Source of the DNA: Tethya wilhelma
Lineage: Eukaryota; Porifera; Demospongiae; Tethyida; Tethyidae
DNA: 64,000 nt
Assembly (NCBI GenBank): GCA_964030475.1
Contig: CAXIPT010000052.1
Span: 32,929 to 96,928, forward strand
Direction: 5' to 3'
In this document: positions 32,922-45,059 of the stretch, piece after piece
Position numbering within the stretch: position 1 is the first letter of the stretch
Layout: each line of letters starts with the position of its first letter
The notes under the pieces: generated by a model
The model's database searches: none
Seen by the model: only the letters and a program-made list of their open reading frames with translations
Told to the model about the DNA's origin: nothing
Program-made: the position numbers and the translations under genes

Positions 32922-35234
32922 ATGTCAGGGGGTTCCCCTAACTCCACCCCCTTCTTCTCCGCTGATGATCGAACTGTAGATTCTTCTTTGGAAGGTCCCT
33001 CCTCAGAGAGGGGCGTGGCTAGGATGCTGGCCACTGGTCACCAGAATGTACCCCTGGCGTTTCAAACGAGTCGTCCAGCTCCACAACCTGCTGACATCAG
33101 CACTTCCTTCACAGATGGAGGACTCTATAGCTTCTCCGACTCATCTGTTAAGCCACACCCACCAATGAGGCCACACCCACAAGGAGCACGCACACAAATT
33201 ACAAGCAGCTTTGGAGTAAGTCCAGAATTGTATACAACTAGGAGAGGTCAAAGTTCAATCCATAGTGACTCAAAGGAGAGTACACCAGTACCATTGGAAG
33301 TAGCATCTCATCAAACCGATGGTCCCCCTCAAACCAATGGTCCCCCTCAAATCGATGGACCCCCTCAAACTGGTGGTGATGGGCCCCCTCAAACCGATGG
33401 TGATGGCCCCCCTCAAACAGATGATTATGGCCCCCCTCAAACTGATGAATCATCCCCAACCAACAAATCAGCTGGTGGACCTCCTTCTGCACCAACAGAT
33501 GGTTCTCCCTCTGCTACTCCTACTGATGATGGGAGAGAAACTGCACCAGAGGAGTCCCTGGCTGACAGTGTTGGGGAGCAGCACCATCATGATTTCAGCG
33601 TCCCCTTGCGCAACCTCTCCAGGATTGACTCTGACATTGAGACCAGTTCAGTGGTGTCCGTCCAACAGCTGACAGAGACTCTTCTCTCTGACCTCCCTCC
33701 CGAACTGGTCCCTAGCACGCCACAGAGACACCAACAGCAGCAGCAGCTTCACACACCAACTGCCACCACAGAGCACCTACCGGCACACTTACAACCATCT
33801 CCTTCACCTGCTGACTCAGCAGCTAACAACCCACTGAAGAGCCCATTACACTTGCTACCATCACCTTCCAATAGCAGATACTCCTACATTTCTGATGGCC
33901 CCTTCAAATCCCCTTCTAAAGATGCCCACTTCGAACCCCCCTCTAAAGATGGTCTCTTCAAACCCCCCTCTAAAGATGCCCCCTTCAAACCCTCCTCTAA
34001 AGATGTCCCCTTCGAACCCCCCTCTAAAGATGGTCTCTTCGAACCCCCCTCTAAAGATGGTCTCTTCGAACCCCCCTCTAAAGATGGTCTCTTCAAACCC
34101 CCCTCTAAAGATGGTCTCTTCAAACCCCCCTCTAAAGATGCCCCCTTTAGTACTGATCCTGCTGGTGTAGCCATGGACCAGGCCCTCTCTTTACAGAGTG
34201 AGTTGGACAGTGCTCTGCAAGAGAAAGCCAATCTGGAGGGACAGCTGGAGAGTGTGCTGGAAGAGTGCACGGCCATGTTGAGTGAGAGAACAGCTCTCCA
34301 GTCGGCACTGGCTAGAGTGGAGGCTGAGAAGAGTGCCATGGCTGAGCGGCTCCATTCCTCCCAGGACCAGCAACCATCGACAGATGCTACTGCCCAACAC
34401 AACAATGACATCATCAAAGGAGCTCTGGAAGAAGCCAAACAAGCTGTTGAAATAGTGAAGAAAAAAGTTTCAGATCTAAAAGGTGACCTTTCACGAGAGA
34501 AGATTACATCATCACAATTACAAGGAGAACTATTTGATGTGAAGAAGATGTTGGCAGACAAGGAGTTGGTGATTTCAGAGCTCCAGGAATTGTCACATCA
34601 CAGCCAAGCTGAACTAGAAGAGAAACAATCAGAGGTGGAGGAAATGAAGTGTAAGTTGTCAGCGTTGGAAGCTAGCTATGGGACTCTAGAGGAGACTAAG
34701 TCGTGGCTTCACGACCAGCTGCAGGGATGTCTCAAGGAGAAGCAGGGTGTCCAGGAGGAGCTGAGGGAGGTGAGGACCGCAGCAATGGCCGAGGGGATCA
34801 AGACGGACCAACTCACAAAGGAGAACACACTGTTCCAACAGCAGATTGCTGAGCTTCAACAGGGCATCCTTCAGGACAAGGCTCGTCTGGTGAGCGAGCT
34901 GGAGGCCATTGAAGCAGACGTCCTCTCTCGTGAGGACTCTTACGGACGCCTCGTCTCAGAAAAGGCTCAACTCGAAGAAATCGTTAGGAGAAAAGAAGCC
35001 GCCTTTGAAGAAATGAGTGCTGAATTTGCCAAGAGTCAAATTGACAATGAAGAGTTGCAAAAGAAGATTGCTGAATTGGAAGCCCACAACGTTGCAGCCA
35101 GTGGCAAGCTGGATGAGTTGATTAGAGAAAGAAATCGTCTCAACGATGTGATTGGGTCCAAGGAGAAGGCGATGGCGGGCAAAGAGAGACAAGTGAGGGA
35201 TCTGGAGCAGCAGAAGACATCCCTGCAGAAGAAA
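32922..35234 (+). CDS. GOLGA3: golgin-160 (GOLGA3)-like coiled-coil protein, 3' end missing
   Basis: One long open exon, 771 codons, start MSGGSPNSTPFFS (the upstream TTG is not needed). Residues 1-320 are low complexity, with PPQTDG-type repeats and nine tandem nine-residue repeats (consensus FKPPSKDGL) at about 33903-34150. From about residue 420 it is a continuous heptad-rich coiled coil. The segment ETKSWLHDQLQGCLKEKQ ... QLTKENTLFQQQIAELQ ... LEAIEADVLSREDSYGRL lines up with golgin-160 (VRQWYQQQL ... GIEADMLDQE), a cis/medial-Golgi tether. Vertebrate golgin-160 is ~1500 residues, so roughly half is absent. The frame stops being readable at N 35235, where a (CT)n tract begins and unrelated repeat DNA follows; this is probably an assembly join rather than a biological end. 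Confidence 0.7.
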
Positions 35235-35235
35235 N

Positions 35236-35300
<65 letters not shown>

Positions 35301-36649
35301 ACACACACACACACACACACATAACACACACATCCTGTGGAGTTAACAAGTCATCTCAAGACTTGTGTATTCAGCTAGTCCTGCAGGCCATGGCTAAGGT
35401 AAGAACTTTCAATTTACTCTCTCACTCTCTTGTTCAAACAACATGCACACACTGATTTTTACTTGTGGAAACTGCCATGTGTGTGTCTGTACATACCTAT
35501 GAGGTAAGACTATCTCAGTCACAAATCATTCTTGTTTCACATTCTCTCTAAAACATGCACACGGTTCACCTGTGCATATAGATGAACTGTGAAGGTCATC
35601 TTGTGTGAGATCTGACAAGTTAGGTGAGGACTAGCAATGACTCAGTTTATCATTCTTGTTATTTACATACCATGGCTGTACACATGACACTGATGCATAC
35701 ACCTTTGAGCCCTAGAAGCTGTGTGTGTGTCCAGTGTGTAAGGTAAGGATTGTCACAGTCACCATTATATCATTTCAATCACTACTACATGCACACACAC
35801 AGTTGAGTTGTGGGAGCCAGTCTCATGTCTGTTCTAAGGTATGGAGCCTCAACCTTGCACTCCCATTGTTCACTAACTGTTACATGTGCACACACTATCT
35901 TGAGATTTAGAGCCAGAGGTAAAGCTGAGCCATCCATCATTGACACAAGTAGAATTATAATAAAATCTAATGCAGACTTTCTGTACATTAAGTATGATAA
36001 AAAAACCTTGAAAATTTCATATCATCGACGCGCTACGTATTTGGAGTGCGCATGCGCATTGTTAATTTACTTATGGATTGTATCATAGGAAGTCTAAAAC
36101 AAAGTCTGGAACTTGAAGTCTCTCTCCTCTGTTTTTTTTGCTAAAGTTTTTGTGTATGTGTGTTGTTCCCCTCGATCCCTAATTTGCGCCTCCTGGTGGC
36201 GTGTTCAATCATCGTAATAATAATACATCCGCTGGTGCACAAGCCTCGGCGCACTCGTATGAATGCAAAACTATTATATAATACAATTATTATACTCTTG
36301 GTGATATACTCACTGTATACTAAACAATTAACGCAATACTTAGCTATGATGCATAATAGTTCTCAAAGCTAGTAATATCTCTCTCGATTCTTCAGATAAC
36401 AGACCATTCAGACGCATGCACACACACAAAATGACTACCGTAACCCTCTGTACCTGAACGTTACAAGGAAATGGTCGGCACGAACACAGATGCATCGGAC
36501 GACCATTTCCACAAGACATGTGCAAAAGAATTGCTAAATTCATTTGTCATGTATACACATTATTCTCAAATTATTTTATTTACTATACAATAGGAATATA
36601 TAGATTAACTCAACAAAAATACTACATAACAAGTTGACACTTATATTAA
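35236..36649. repeat. (CT)n/(CA)n tract plus a copy of the 9.26-10.0 kb repeat block
   Basis: 35236-35321 is microsatellite. About 35340-36060 is a near copy of about 9262-10010, including cttgtgtattcagctagtcc, gaactgtgaaggtcatcttg and the gcgcatgcgcattg core. 36060-36649 is AT-rich without a recognisable gene and leads to the stop codon of beta-ureidopropionase. Confidence 0.75.
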
Positions 36650-36744
36650 CTAGTTCTGTGGCTCGTAGACAGCCTGAGGTTGGAAGTCTGACTTCACATA
36701 CTCCTCAAACTGTTTAGCATAGAGCTCAGGCCTCATGGTCATCT

Positions 36745-36805
<61 letters not shown>

Positions 36806-38219
36806 ACATTGTCACAGGGAGTCATTCTCACCAGGCAACTCCCTCCTTACCTGAATGCACCACTTGTCTCTGATCTGCTGTATCATGTTGAGGTCAACCT
36901 CACAGATGAGGACACCATCTCGGATACGAGGAAGACCCTGTCGTTAACAATCAATTTATGACAATTGTGTTGCTATGGAAACCATAGACTCACAGGCGTC
37001 CTACTTCCATCAGGAGCAGCAAAATAACTGGAGCCATAGAAATGACCAAATGTCTTGTGAGCAGCCTTTCCATCACCCGAGGTAAATTCATTAGGGAACT
37101 CCTCCTATTATAATAATAATAATTATTATTAACAATCAATTATTAATTTTAGTATGACATCATACCGTTCCCACACGGTTGTTTGCTCCAACAAAGTATG
37201 AGTTAGCAATGGCGGCACACCTGGCTTCAATGGACCACATTGGCTCACTGTAAACAGTGGCATTAATAATGTATTATCTCTACTAATTGAGAGGGGTGTA
37301 CCTGAGAGCCCCCACAGTAGCTGATGGGTTGAAGACTATCTCAGCTCCATTGAGCCCATAGGCACACCAGTTGAGAGGATGGTGGCGACCATAGCAGATA
37401 TTGACAGCAATACGACCTGGAGCAAACAACTCACATGGATTAATAATTATTATTAATGTTTTAAAATTACAGGGGCACTCTTAGTGGGGGGTCAATGTGC
37501 CTCAGCAACGAGGAATTCCGGATGTTTTTCATCAAAGAATTACATCATCAGAAGTTCCGTGTGTCATCACAGGCACATGGACCCACACAGGGAGGGAGGG
37601 AGGGAGGGCACGTATGCACTAGGTACTACCGCTGCTACAGACCAACACACATTGTTTGGGGTGGTATGTGGCTGGTATATTGCCTAACATTGAGATTAAA
37701 ATAAGACCCAAAGACTGTCATCAGCTATGAGCTGCTGAACCTTATGGTTTAAGGATGTGACGTGTATATTCATGCCTAGCACCCTGTGTCTTACCAAACT
37801 GTGTGTGGAAGACCTTGTGTCCTGTGTTGCCTTCCAGGTAGTAGGTAGCCTGAGGCAACAAACCAGTCATAACCTCCAGCAATGACAGGGGCAGTCCTAC
37901 TTACCTCATTGAAGTCTCCCACTCTTGGGATGTGGTTCTTACGCGTCTTTCCCATCACCTTCCCACTGTTGGAGACAACCACTGCCGTGTTCCAGAGGGT
38001 GCTGTTGTGAGTGGCATCTCTCTCCAGGATGGGGGACACTATCACCATGTTGTACTTCCTAGCCATCTGTAGCAAGGTACTGTCGTCATGGCAACACAAG
38101 TACACCTGCTGATAAGGTACTCACCTCCTGGACTAGTTTGGTAGTGGGCCCATCTTCTGCTGACTCGGCAAATTCTCCCCATGGAAGTTTTTCTCTTGTA
38201 CACATGAAAAATGGCATCG
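36650..38219 (-). pseudogene. UPB1: beta-ureidopropionase, second copy of exons 3-9 plus the only exon 10
   Basis: Exons equivalent to 3-10: 38219-38125, 38066-37905, 37849-37795, 37416-37302, 37247-37166, 37104-36994, 36937-36851, 36742-36650. Each of the first seven has exactly the same length as its counterpart in 38389-39902, with only a few substitutions (for example Val to Ile in LPRVRDG). The catalytic Glu (WGEF), Lys ([12 protein letters not shown]) and Cys ([10 protein letters not shown]) regions of the nitrilase superfamily are present. It lacks exons 1-2, whereas the upstream copy lacks the last exon (MTMRPELYAKQFEEYV, stop). An N in the (GA)n at 38237 separates the copies, so they most likely represent one gene assembled with a repeated middle, or two haplotypes joined end to end. 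Confidence 0.8.
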
Positions 38220-38237
38220 CTGCACACACACAAAGAN

Positions 38238-38332
<95 letters not shown>

Positions 38333-38388
38333 GACAGACATTGACATTGTCACAGCAAGTCATTCTCACCAGGCAACTCCCTCCCTAC

Positions 38389-39930
38389 CTGAATGCACCA
38401 CTTGTCTCTGATCTGCTGTATCATGTTGAGGTCAACCTCACAGATGAGGACACCATCTCGGACACGAGGAAGACCCTGTCGTTAAAACAATCAATTTATG
38501 ACAATTATGTTGCTATGGTAACCATAGACTCACAGGCGTCCTACTTCCATCAGGAGCAGCAAAATAACTGGAGCCATAGAAATGACCAAATGTCTTGTGA
38601 GCAGCCTTTCCATCACCAGAGGTAAATTCATTAGGGAACTCCTCCTATAATAATAATTATTATTAACAATCAATCATTAATTTTAGTATGACATCATACC
38701 GTTCCCACACGGTTGTTTGCTCCAACAAAGTATGAGTTAGCGATGGCGGCACACCTGGCTTCAATGGACCACATTGGCTCACTGTAAACAGTGGCATTAA
38801 TAATGTATTATCTCTACTAATTGACAGGGGTGTACCTGAGAGCCCCCACAGTAGCTGATGGGTTGAAGACTATCTCAGCTCCATTGAGCCCATAGGCACA
38901 CCAGTTGAGGGGATGGTGGCGACCATAGCAGATGTTTACAGCAATACGACCTGGAGCGAACAACATACATGGTAATTATTATTGTTTTAAAATTACAGGG
39001 GCATTCTTAGTGGGGGGTCAATGTGCCTCAGCAACGAGGAATTCCGGATGTTTTTCATCAAAGAATTACATCATCAGAAGTTCCGTGTGTCATCACAGGC
39101 ACATGGACCCACACCTTGTACCCAGGGAGGGAGGGAGGCACATATGCACTAGGTACTACCCAGGGAGGGAGGGAGGCACATATGCACTAGGTGCTACCGC
39201 TACTACAGACCAACACATTGTTTGGCGTGGTATGTGGCTGGTATATTGCCTAACATTGAGATTAAAATCAGACCCAAAGACTGTCATCAGCTATGAGCTG
39301 CTGAACCTTATGGTTTAAGGATGTGACATGTATATACATGCCTAGCACCCTGTGTCTTACCAAACTGCGTATATACATGCCTAGCACCCTGTGTCTTACC
39401 AAACTGCGTATATACATGCCTAGCACCCTGTGTCTTACCAAACTGCGTATATACATGCCTAGCACCCTGTGTCTTACCAAACTGTGTGTGGAAGACCTTG
39501 TGTCCTGTGTTGCCTTCCAGGTAGTAGGTAGCCTGAGGCAACAAACCAGTCATAACCTCCAGCAATGATAGGGGCAGTCCTACTTACCTCGTTGAAGTCT
39601 CCCACTCTAGGGATGTGATTCTTGCGTGTCTTTCCCATCACCTTCCCACTGTTAGAGACAACCACTGCCGTGTTCCAGAGGGTGCTGTTGTGAGTGGCAT
39701 CTCTCTCCAGGATGGGGGACACTATCACCATGTTGTACTTCCTAGCCATCTGCAGCAAGGCACTGTCGTCATGGCAACACAAGTACATCCGCTGATAGGG
39801 TACTCACCTCCTGGACTAGTTTGGTAGTAGGCCCATCTTCTGCTGACTCGGCAAATTCTCCCCATGGAAGTTTTTCTCTAGTACACATGAAAAATGGCAT
39901 TGCTGCACACATACACACACACACACACAC

Positions 39931-39983
<53 letters not shown>

Positions 39984-40482
39984 GAGAGAGAGATCATTAA
40001 AGTACAAAATACAGCTGTGATCTTTGCTCACTCCATGCCTCCTGGTAGCAGATGACATTGGTGCCACACTGGTAGGCTGCGTGTGTGATGTCCTGCATAC
40101 GTTGATGCAAAGCTGCTATCTGATCTGGTATGGGGTCAGAGGTCGGCCGAACTATGGCATTTTGTACGACTGCCACTCTCACTAGCCTAGGTGGGCGTGT
40201 CTCCTCGGCAGCTGCAGACACTCCATAAACTTTCACTTCAAAGTTCTTCTCGTCAGCCAACCGCTGGGCCTCGGCGGGGACATCGAGCACTCTGGTAATT
40301 AGTGGGCGTGGCTTACAATAAGTGCATGCACAGACCAAAATACATACAAGTGCTGAGAATGCTTACTTGGCAGGTCGTCCATAAAGTATCCTCTTCACTT
40401 CAGACAGCTCCTGCGTACTCAGCGCTCTCTCTCCCGCGCTATCCAGCAGACTCTCCAAGCTGTGAACCTCCTGTTCAGCCAT
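38389..40482 (-). CDS. UPB1: beta-ureidopropionase, exons 1-9
   Basis: Exons: 40482-40367, 40291-40032, 39902-39808, 39749-39588, 39532-39478, 38950-38836, 38781-38700, 38644-38534, 38475-38389. With exon 10 from 36742-36650 the product is 391 aa (human 384). The enzyme is the last step of pyrimidine catabolism: it hydrolyses N-carbamoyl-beta-alanine or N-carbamoyl-beta-aminoisobutyrate to the beta-amino acid, CO2 and ammonia. Motifs: [75 protein letters not shown]. It is divergent from AACS, 162 bp apart. Exon 5 ends in a 39-bp tandem repeat that multiplies its splice donor. Confidence 0.95.
39330..39490 (-). repeat. four tandem 39-bp repeats each containing a splice donor
   Basis: Units at a 39-base period (cctagc at 39341, 39380, 39419, 39458). 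On the gene strand each unit carries cagtttggtaagac, that is, the real exon 5 end plus its GTAAG donor. Because 39 is a multiple of three and the units have no stop in frame, any of the four donors keeps the frame, adding 0-3 copies of [13 protein letters not shown]. The other UPB1 copy has only one such unit. Confidence 0.9.
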
Positions 40483-40644
40483 TGTGCATGTGCGTGTGTC
40501 CGTGTGGGCAGTGCTAGTCAGACGATATATATCACGTGATATGTGCTGAGTAAACATTTTCCCGCTATAAATAAAGTGCCGAGTGTCGCTCCACTTCATA
40601 ATTTGACGATCGTTAGCGCTAATTGAAGAACCAGAAGGCCTGCT
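40483..40644. promoter_or_regulatory. 162-bp bidirectional promoter region UPB1/AACS
   Basis: This is the space between the divergent start codons. It contains a tatataat-type A/T run at about 40525 and a cacgtga E-box-like word at about 40531. Function is inferred from position only. Confidence 0.4.
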
Positions 40645-41047
40645 ATGGATTGCCCGAGGAAGCTGTGGTCTCCAGGCAGTGGAGAGACGACCAACATGGA
40701 GGAGTTCAGGGAGCGAGTCAACAGAGAACTCAAATTGACACTCCGTGAGTTTGATACCGGGATAGGGGGAGGGACCAGCCCCGCCCACTTTTATTGACAG
40801 TGATACTTAGTATAACATTATAGTATAGTTACAGTAAAACTGTTGTTGGTAATTTCAACATCATAGTTTTCATGACATTGAAATGAAAAAGTTTGAAATT
40901 AAGTGCACAACACTTTTACAATAATATGGGTGTGTGAAGGTTGTGGTAATTGAAGAGGTTACCTTTCAATTGTATTCATAGCATCAGCTGATCCTCCAGG
41001 TCACACCATGTACCACTCCTGACACACACACACACGCACACACGCAC

Positions 41048-41090
<43 letters not shown>

Positions 41091-41839
41091 CAGAGAGCTA
41101 TGTTGATCTGTGGCAGTGGTCAGTCAAGAGATATGATCAGTTCTGGCAGCAGTTCTTTCATTACTCCAACATCAAGTACTCCCAGTGTTATGATGAGGTG
41201 AAGACAGATAGTGTAGCAATTATTAATGCAATGAAATTAGAAACATTTGCTAGTAGTTGAGTTGGGCAGACCATGATTAATGCTGGTAGTTTGAATTAGG
41301 AGTACTCTTTGATTGCACGCTACAAACCAGCCATGCAAATGTGTGACCGATAATTTAATGCTTGACTAAATCTTTCCTTGCAGGTTGTTGACATGGATAA
41401 GGGTATCTCTGACATCCCGGAGTGGTTCCATGGCTGCCACTTGAACTACGCTGAGAACCTCCTCCAGTGTTCAGACGAGAACAAGGTGGCTATGATCACA
41501 TATGGCGAGGGACAGCAACCAGGCTATGTCACATTCTCACAGCTCAAACACAGAGTGGCCAGTATTGCAGGTGAACACTTACAGTTACTCTGAAGATAGC
41601 AATAATTTTTATCCCTGTGTAATTATTGCTTTGATTATAGGGGCACTCAAAGATTGTGGGGTAACCGTTGGAGACAGAGTTGTAGGTTACTTACCCAATT
41701 CCTCTCTGGCAGTTGAGGCCATGTTGGCCACTGCCAGTCTGGGGGCTGTCTGGAGCTCCACCTCTCCTGACTTCGGAGTCACAGTAGGTCCACCATAATG
41801 TGACTCATAGGCTCCTCATGTTCCATTAGTAACAAGGTT

Positions 41840-41915
<76 letters not shown>

Positions 41916-44258
41916 AGGGTGTGCTGGAGAGGTTCTCTCAGATCAAGCCAAAGGTCATCTTCTCTGTGGAGGCTGTTCGCTACAACAACAAGACTCACGA
42001 CCATCTTCACAAGCTGAGAGAGGTAGTGGCTGGACTGCCACAACTGGAGAAGGTCATCCTCTATCCATTCTGTGGGACCACTCCCATTGACACTTCAACC
42101 ATTCCAAACTGGTCAGTCAGACTAACAGCACATGATTATTATCATGATAACATTAAGCTATCAACTCATTAGCTAATAAACAGTTACAGTAAATGATAGC
42201 ATTAACTTTCTCTCTCTCTCTGCAGTGTACTGTTTAGTGAATTTGTTGCCAAGTTCCAAAGCTGTCCCCTGGTCTTCCAGCAGCTTCCATTCAACCACCC
42301 TCTCTTTATAATGTACTCCTCTGGGACGACTGGCACACCAAAGTGCATGGTACACTCTGCAGGGGTAGGTTGCTATGGTAACAATGTGTTTCCATGGTAA
42401 CAAACTGTCTTTGTTTTTATTTCAGGGAACTCTCATTCAACATTTGAAGGAGCACATTCTTCACGGAAACATGAATAGCAGTGATGTCATCTTTTACTAC
42501 ACCACGGTACGTACCTTGTGTGTTAGTAATCTCTTGTAATCTCTCGGTAAACTATCCCTCGGTCTTCCAGACTGGCTGGATGATGTGGAACTGGCTGGTC
42601 TCCTCCCTGGCTGTCGGGGCCACCCTGGTCCTCTACGATGGATCACCATTTGTACCTTCTCCTAATGTACTCTGGGACTGTGTCGATCGATTTGGGTAAA
42701 ACCTCTGTAATTATTGTCTTAATAACTCAATAACCGACTGATTGTTGTAATAATCCAGGATCACGATATTGGGAACTGGTGCCAAGTGGCTGGCTGCCTT
42801 GGAGGACAGGGGCGTGACCCCCGTAAAGACCCACTCCCTCTCCTCGCTCCACACCATCCTCTCCACAGGCTCGCCCCTCAAGCCCCAGAGCTACGACTAT
42901 GTCTACTCCTGTATCAAGACAGACGTCCTCCTGGGCTCCATCACTGGTAGGTGGGAGGGGGTGGGACTCTCTGGTGTGATGTCATCAGTGATTTGATTCT
43001 TTGCAGGGGGCACTGATATCATCTCTTGTTTTGCTGGTCAAAACCCGACTCTGCCTGTGTATCGCGGGGAGATACAGTCTCGCAACCTAGGCATGGCTGT
43101 CTACTGCTGGAATGAACTAGGTAAAGGGTAGCACACACAATATACTGTGATCTGATCCTACTCTACTGTATAGCAGATAAATTTGGCAGGCTTAATATTT
43201 GGCAAGTTTGTAGTTTAGCATGATTGGCAATTTTAAATTTGGCGGTTTAATTCTGCACGCTGCAATGTTTATAATAATGCATCTGCGTGCATATAAAATT
43301 GTTAGGTGATTGCAGAATAATTTGCCAATTTGCCAAATTCAATTCTCGCCCAATTTACTCGCTATGTATGTTGTCAGGTGAGGAGGTGAGTGATGAGAGT
43401 GGGGAGCTGGTGTGTGTGAAGCCCTTCCCCTCGATGCCCACCCACTTCTGGAACGATGACGAGGGTATCAAGTACACCAAGGCCTACTTCTCAAAGTTCC
43501 AAGGTACATTCTTACATCATAATTATTTCAGGTTAGTTATTAATGATGTCATTAATGACAGGGGTGTGGGCTCACGGAGACTATTGCCTTCTCTCCTCTC
43601 TGACTGGAGGCATCGTCATGTTGGGAAGGAGGTAAGGACAGCACCTTTAGCTCAGGAACACCACTCATGACCACATGTACACCTTGCATTGCAGCGATGG
43701 AACTTTGAACCCTGCTGGTGTGAGGTTTGGAAGTGCTGAGATTTATAACATTGGTACGCTGGTCTAGCTAATTGTGGTGATGTCATAATGATGTAATTAA
43801 TGCTCTTGCTCTTATAGTGGATCACATTGATGGTGTGGAGGACAGCCTGTGTGTGGGTCAAAGGTTACCTGGCGGCGATGAAAGGGTTATCCTCTTTATC
43901 AAAATGACCCCTAATAGGAAGTTCACTCCAGAGTTCGAAGGTCAAGTGAAAGCTACTATCAGAAAACAACTCTCAGCTCGTCACGTCCCAGCGGTTGTCA
44001 TGGAAACAACTGATATCCCGGTGAGATTCTCACAATTGCATGTGCCTTTGTGCCAACAGGATTGGTATAATGTTATGACTACAGTATTAATATTATGTCA
44101 TGCAGTACACCATCAACTCCAAGAAGGTTGAAGTGGCAGTGAAGAAGATTATATCTGGTGAGAGGGTTGTCCAGCGAGGCGCCCTGAGGAACCCAGACTC
44201 CCTCGATCTCTACTACAACCTGCCTCAACTCACACTCACCAACACACACACACAGTGA
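40645..44258 (+). CDS. AACS: acetoacetyl-CoA synthetase
   Basis: Fifteen exons: 40645-40744, 41094-41197, 41384-41570, 41641-41783, 41918-42111, 42226-42364, 42426-42506, 42571-42695, 42759-42946, 43007-43120, 43378-43503, 43562-43631, 43695-43753, 43818-44020, 44106-44258; 1986 nt, 661 aa (human 672). This cytosolic ATP-dependent ligase turns acetoacetate into acetoacetyl-CoA for lipid and sterol synthesis. The ANL-superfamily P-loop motif appears as [19 protein letters not shown], followed by [38 protein letters not shown] (hinge region), [20 protein letters not shown] and [12 protein letters not shown] near the C-terminus (catalytic lysine region). Several introns carry microsatellites; intron 10 has a MITE. 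The coding frame is intact throughout. Confidence 0.97.
43166..43368. mobile_element. intronic MITE-like element (AACS intron 10)
   Basis: Begins after TA with ctgtatagcagataaatttg and ends near gctatgta, with inward-facing aatttggc/gccaatttgcc words. It is related to the element in ADH5 intron 11. Confidence 0.6.
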
Positions 44259-44498
44259 CCCATCAAACTATACATGCATGCATGCAGCTCTCATGCTTTC
44301 AGACATTAATAGTATTCACTGAATTATATAGTTTGTTTTTTTTAATTGGTGGCAAATAAAAGAAAGCATATAATTATGCATTATAACAATTATTTAAGAA
44401 TTTGTTTCTTTGTACAAGAAATTCAAAAAACACATGCAGTTAATTTGTCTCTAAACAGTACGTGTGTGATCCTGTGACTGTAAACATTAATACTAGCT

Positions 44499-44999
44499 TC
44501 ATGTGTGAGTGTGCTGGCTCTTCTTCAGGTTCTTTATCCGACTCTCAATTTGCCTGTAACCATGGAAACAAACTAGCTATAATAGCAATTAATCTACACA
44601 TGTATCGGCTAATTAACTCCATACCTGGAGGACTTGTACGAGTCCTGGACGGCTGCGCTGTGCTGGTCCATCTGGTGGTGAAGCTTATCCATGTCATCTT
44701 TCAACGAGAGAAGGCAGGACTGAAGGCCGCTGATGGTCCTGGAGGAGACAACCAACTAGTAACATGGAGCTATAGACACATATATACTTGCAGTAGGTTT
44801 ACTGACCGTGATTTAGATCCCAGCTCTTTCCTCAAGACACTGATCTCTCCCGACTTCTTCAGCTCAGCTGATTCCTGTCCTTGTTTCCTGGCCTGTTCCA
44901 GCCTGGCCCCCATCTCCCTCAGGTGGGCTTTATATAGAGTGTTGTAGCTGGTGGACTCTCTCATTGAGTCCCTCTCCAGGTCACTGCTCTGAGAGGCAC
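44499..44999 (-). CDS. coiled-coil protein, last three exons
   Basis: Exons 44999-44807, 44738-44625 and 44553-44499 join in phase and give about 120 C-terminal residues, from ASQSSDLERDSMRES to KNLKKSQHTHT. The sequence is strongly heptad-like (YKAHLREMGARLEQARKQG, LKDDMDKLHHQMDQHS) and ends in a lysine-rich tail. I do not recognise the family. A possible upstream exon ending TITAPG with a GTAGTT donor lies at about 46753-46815, which would be in phase, but its 5' border is not clear and the palindrome at 46.2-46.75 kb lies between. The gene is convergent with AACS, 240 bp apart. The 5' part is unresolved. Confidence 0.55.
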
Positions 45000-45059
45000 C
45001 TGTAGAAATACACACGTACATCATTAGACACATGAGTGCAAAGTGTCTCAAACATCATG

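Noticed and set aside
33884..34561. Long minus-strand open frame (225 codons) opposite the golgin-like gene
   Set aside because: It is the complement of the nine-residue repeat and coiled coil; its serine/leucine-rich product is explained by the codon use of the plus-strand gene.
32922..35234. Possibility that the long exon is the missing C-terminal part of BCAS3
   Set aside because: It is in a different frame from the last BCAS3 exons, starts with its own ATG and has golgin-160-like coiled-coil order rather than BCAS3 sequence.
38133..38411. Leu-Ser and Arg-Glu dipeptide frames in the (CT)n/(GA)n tract
   Set aside because: Simple repeat translated in several frames; there is an N in the middle.
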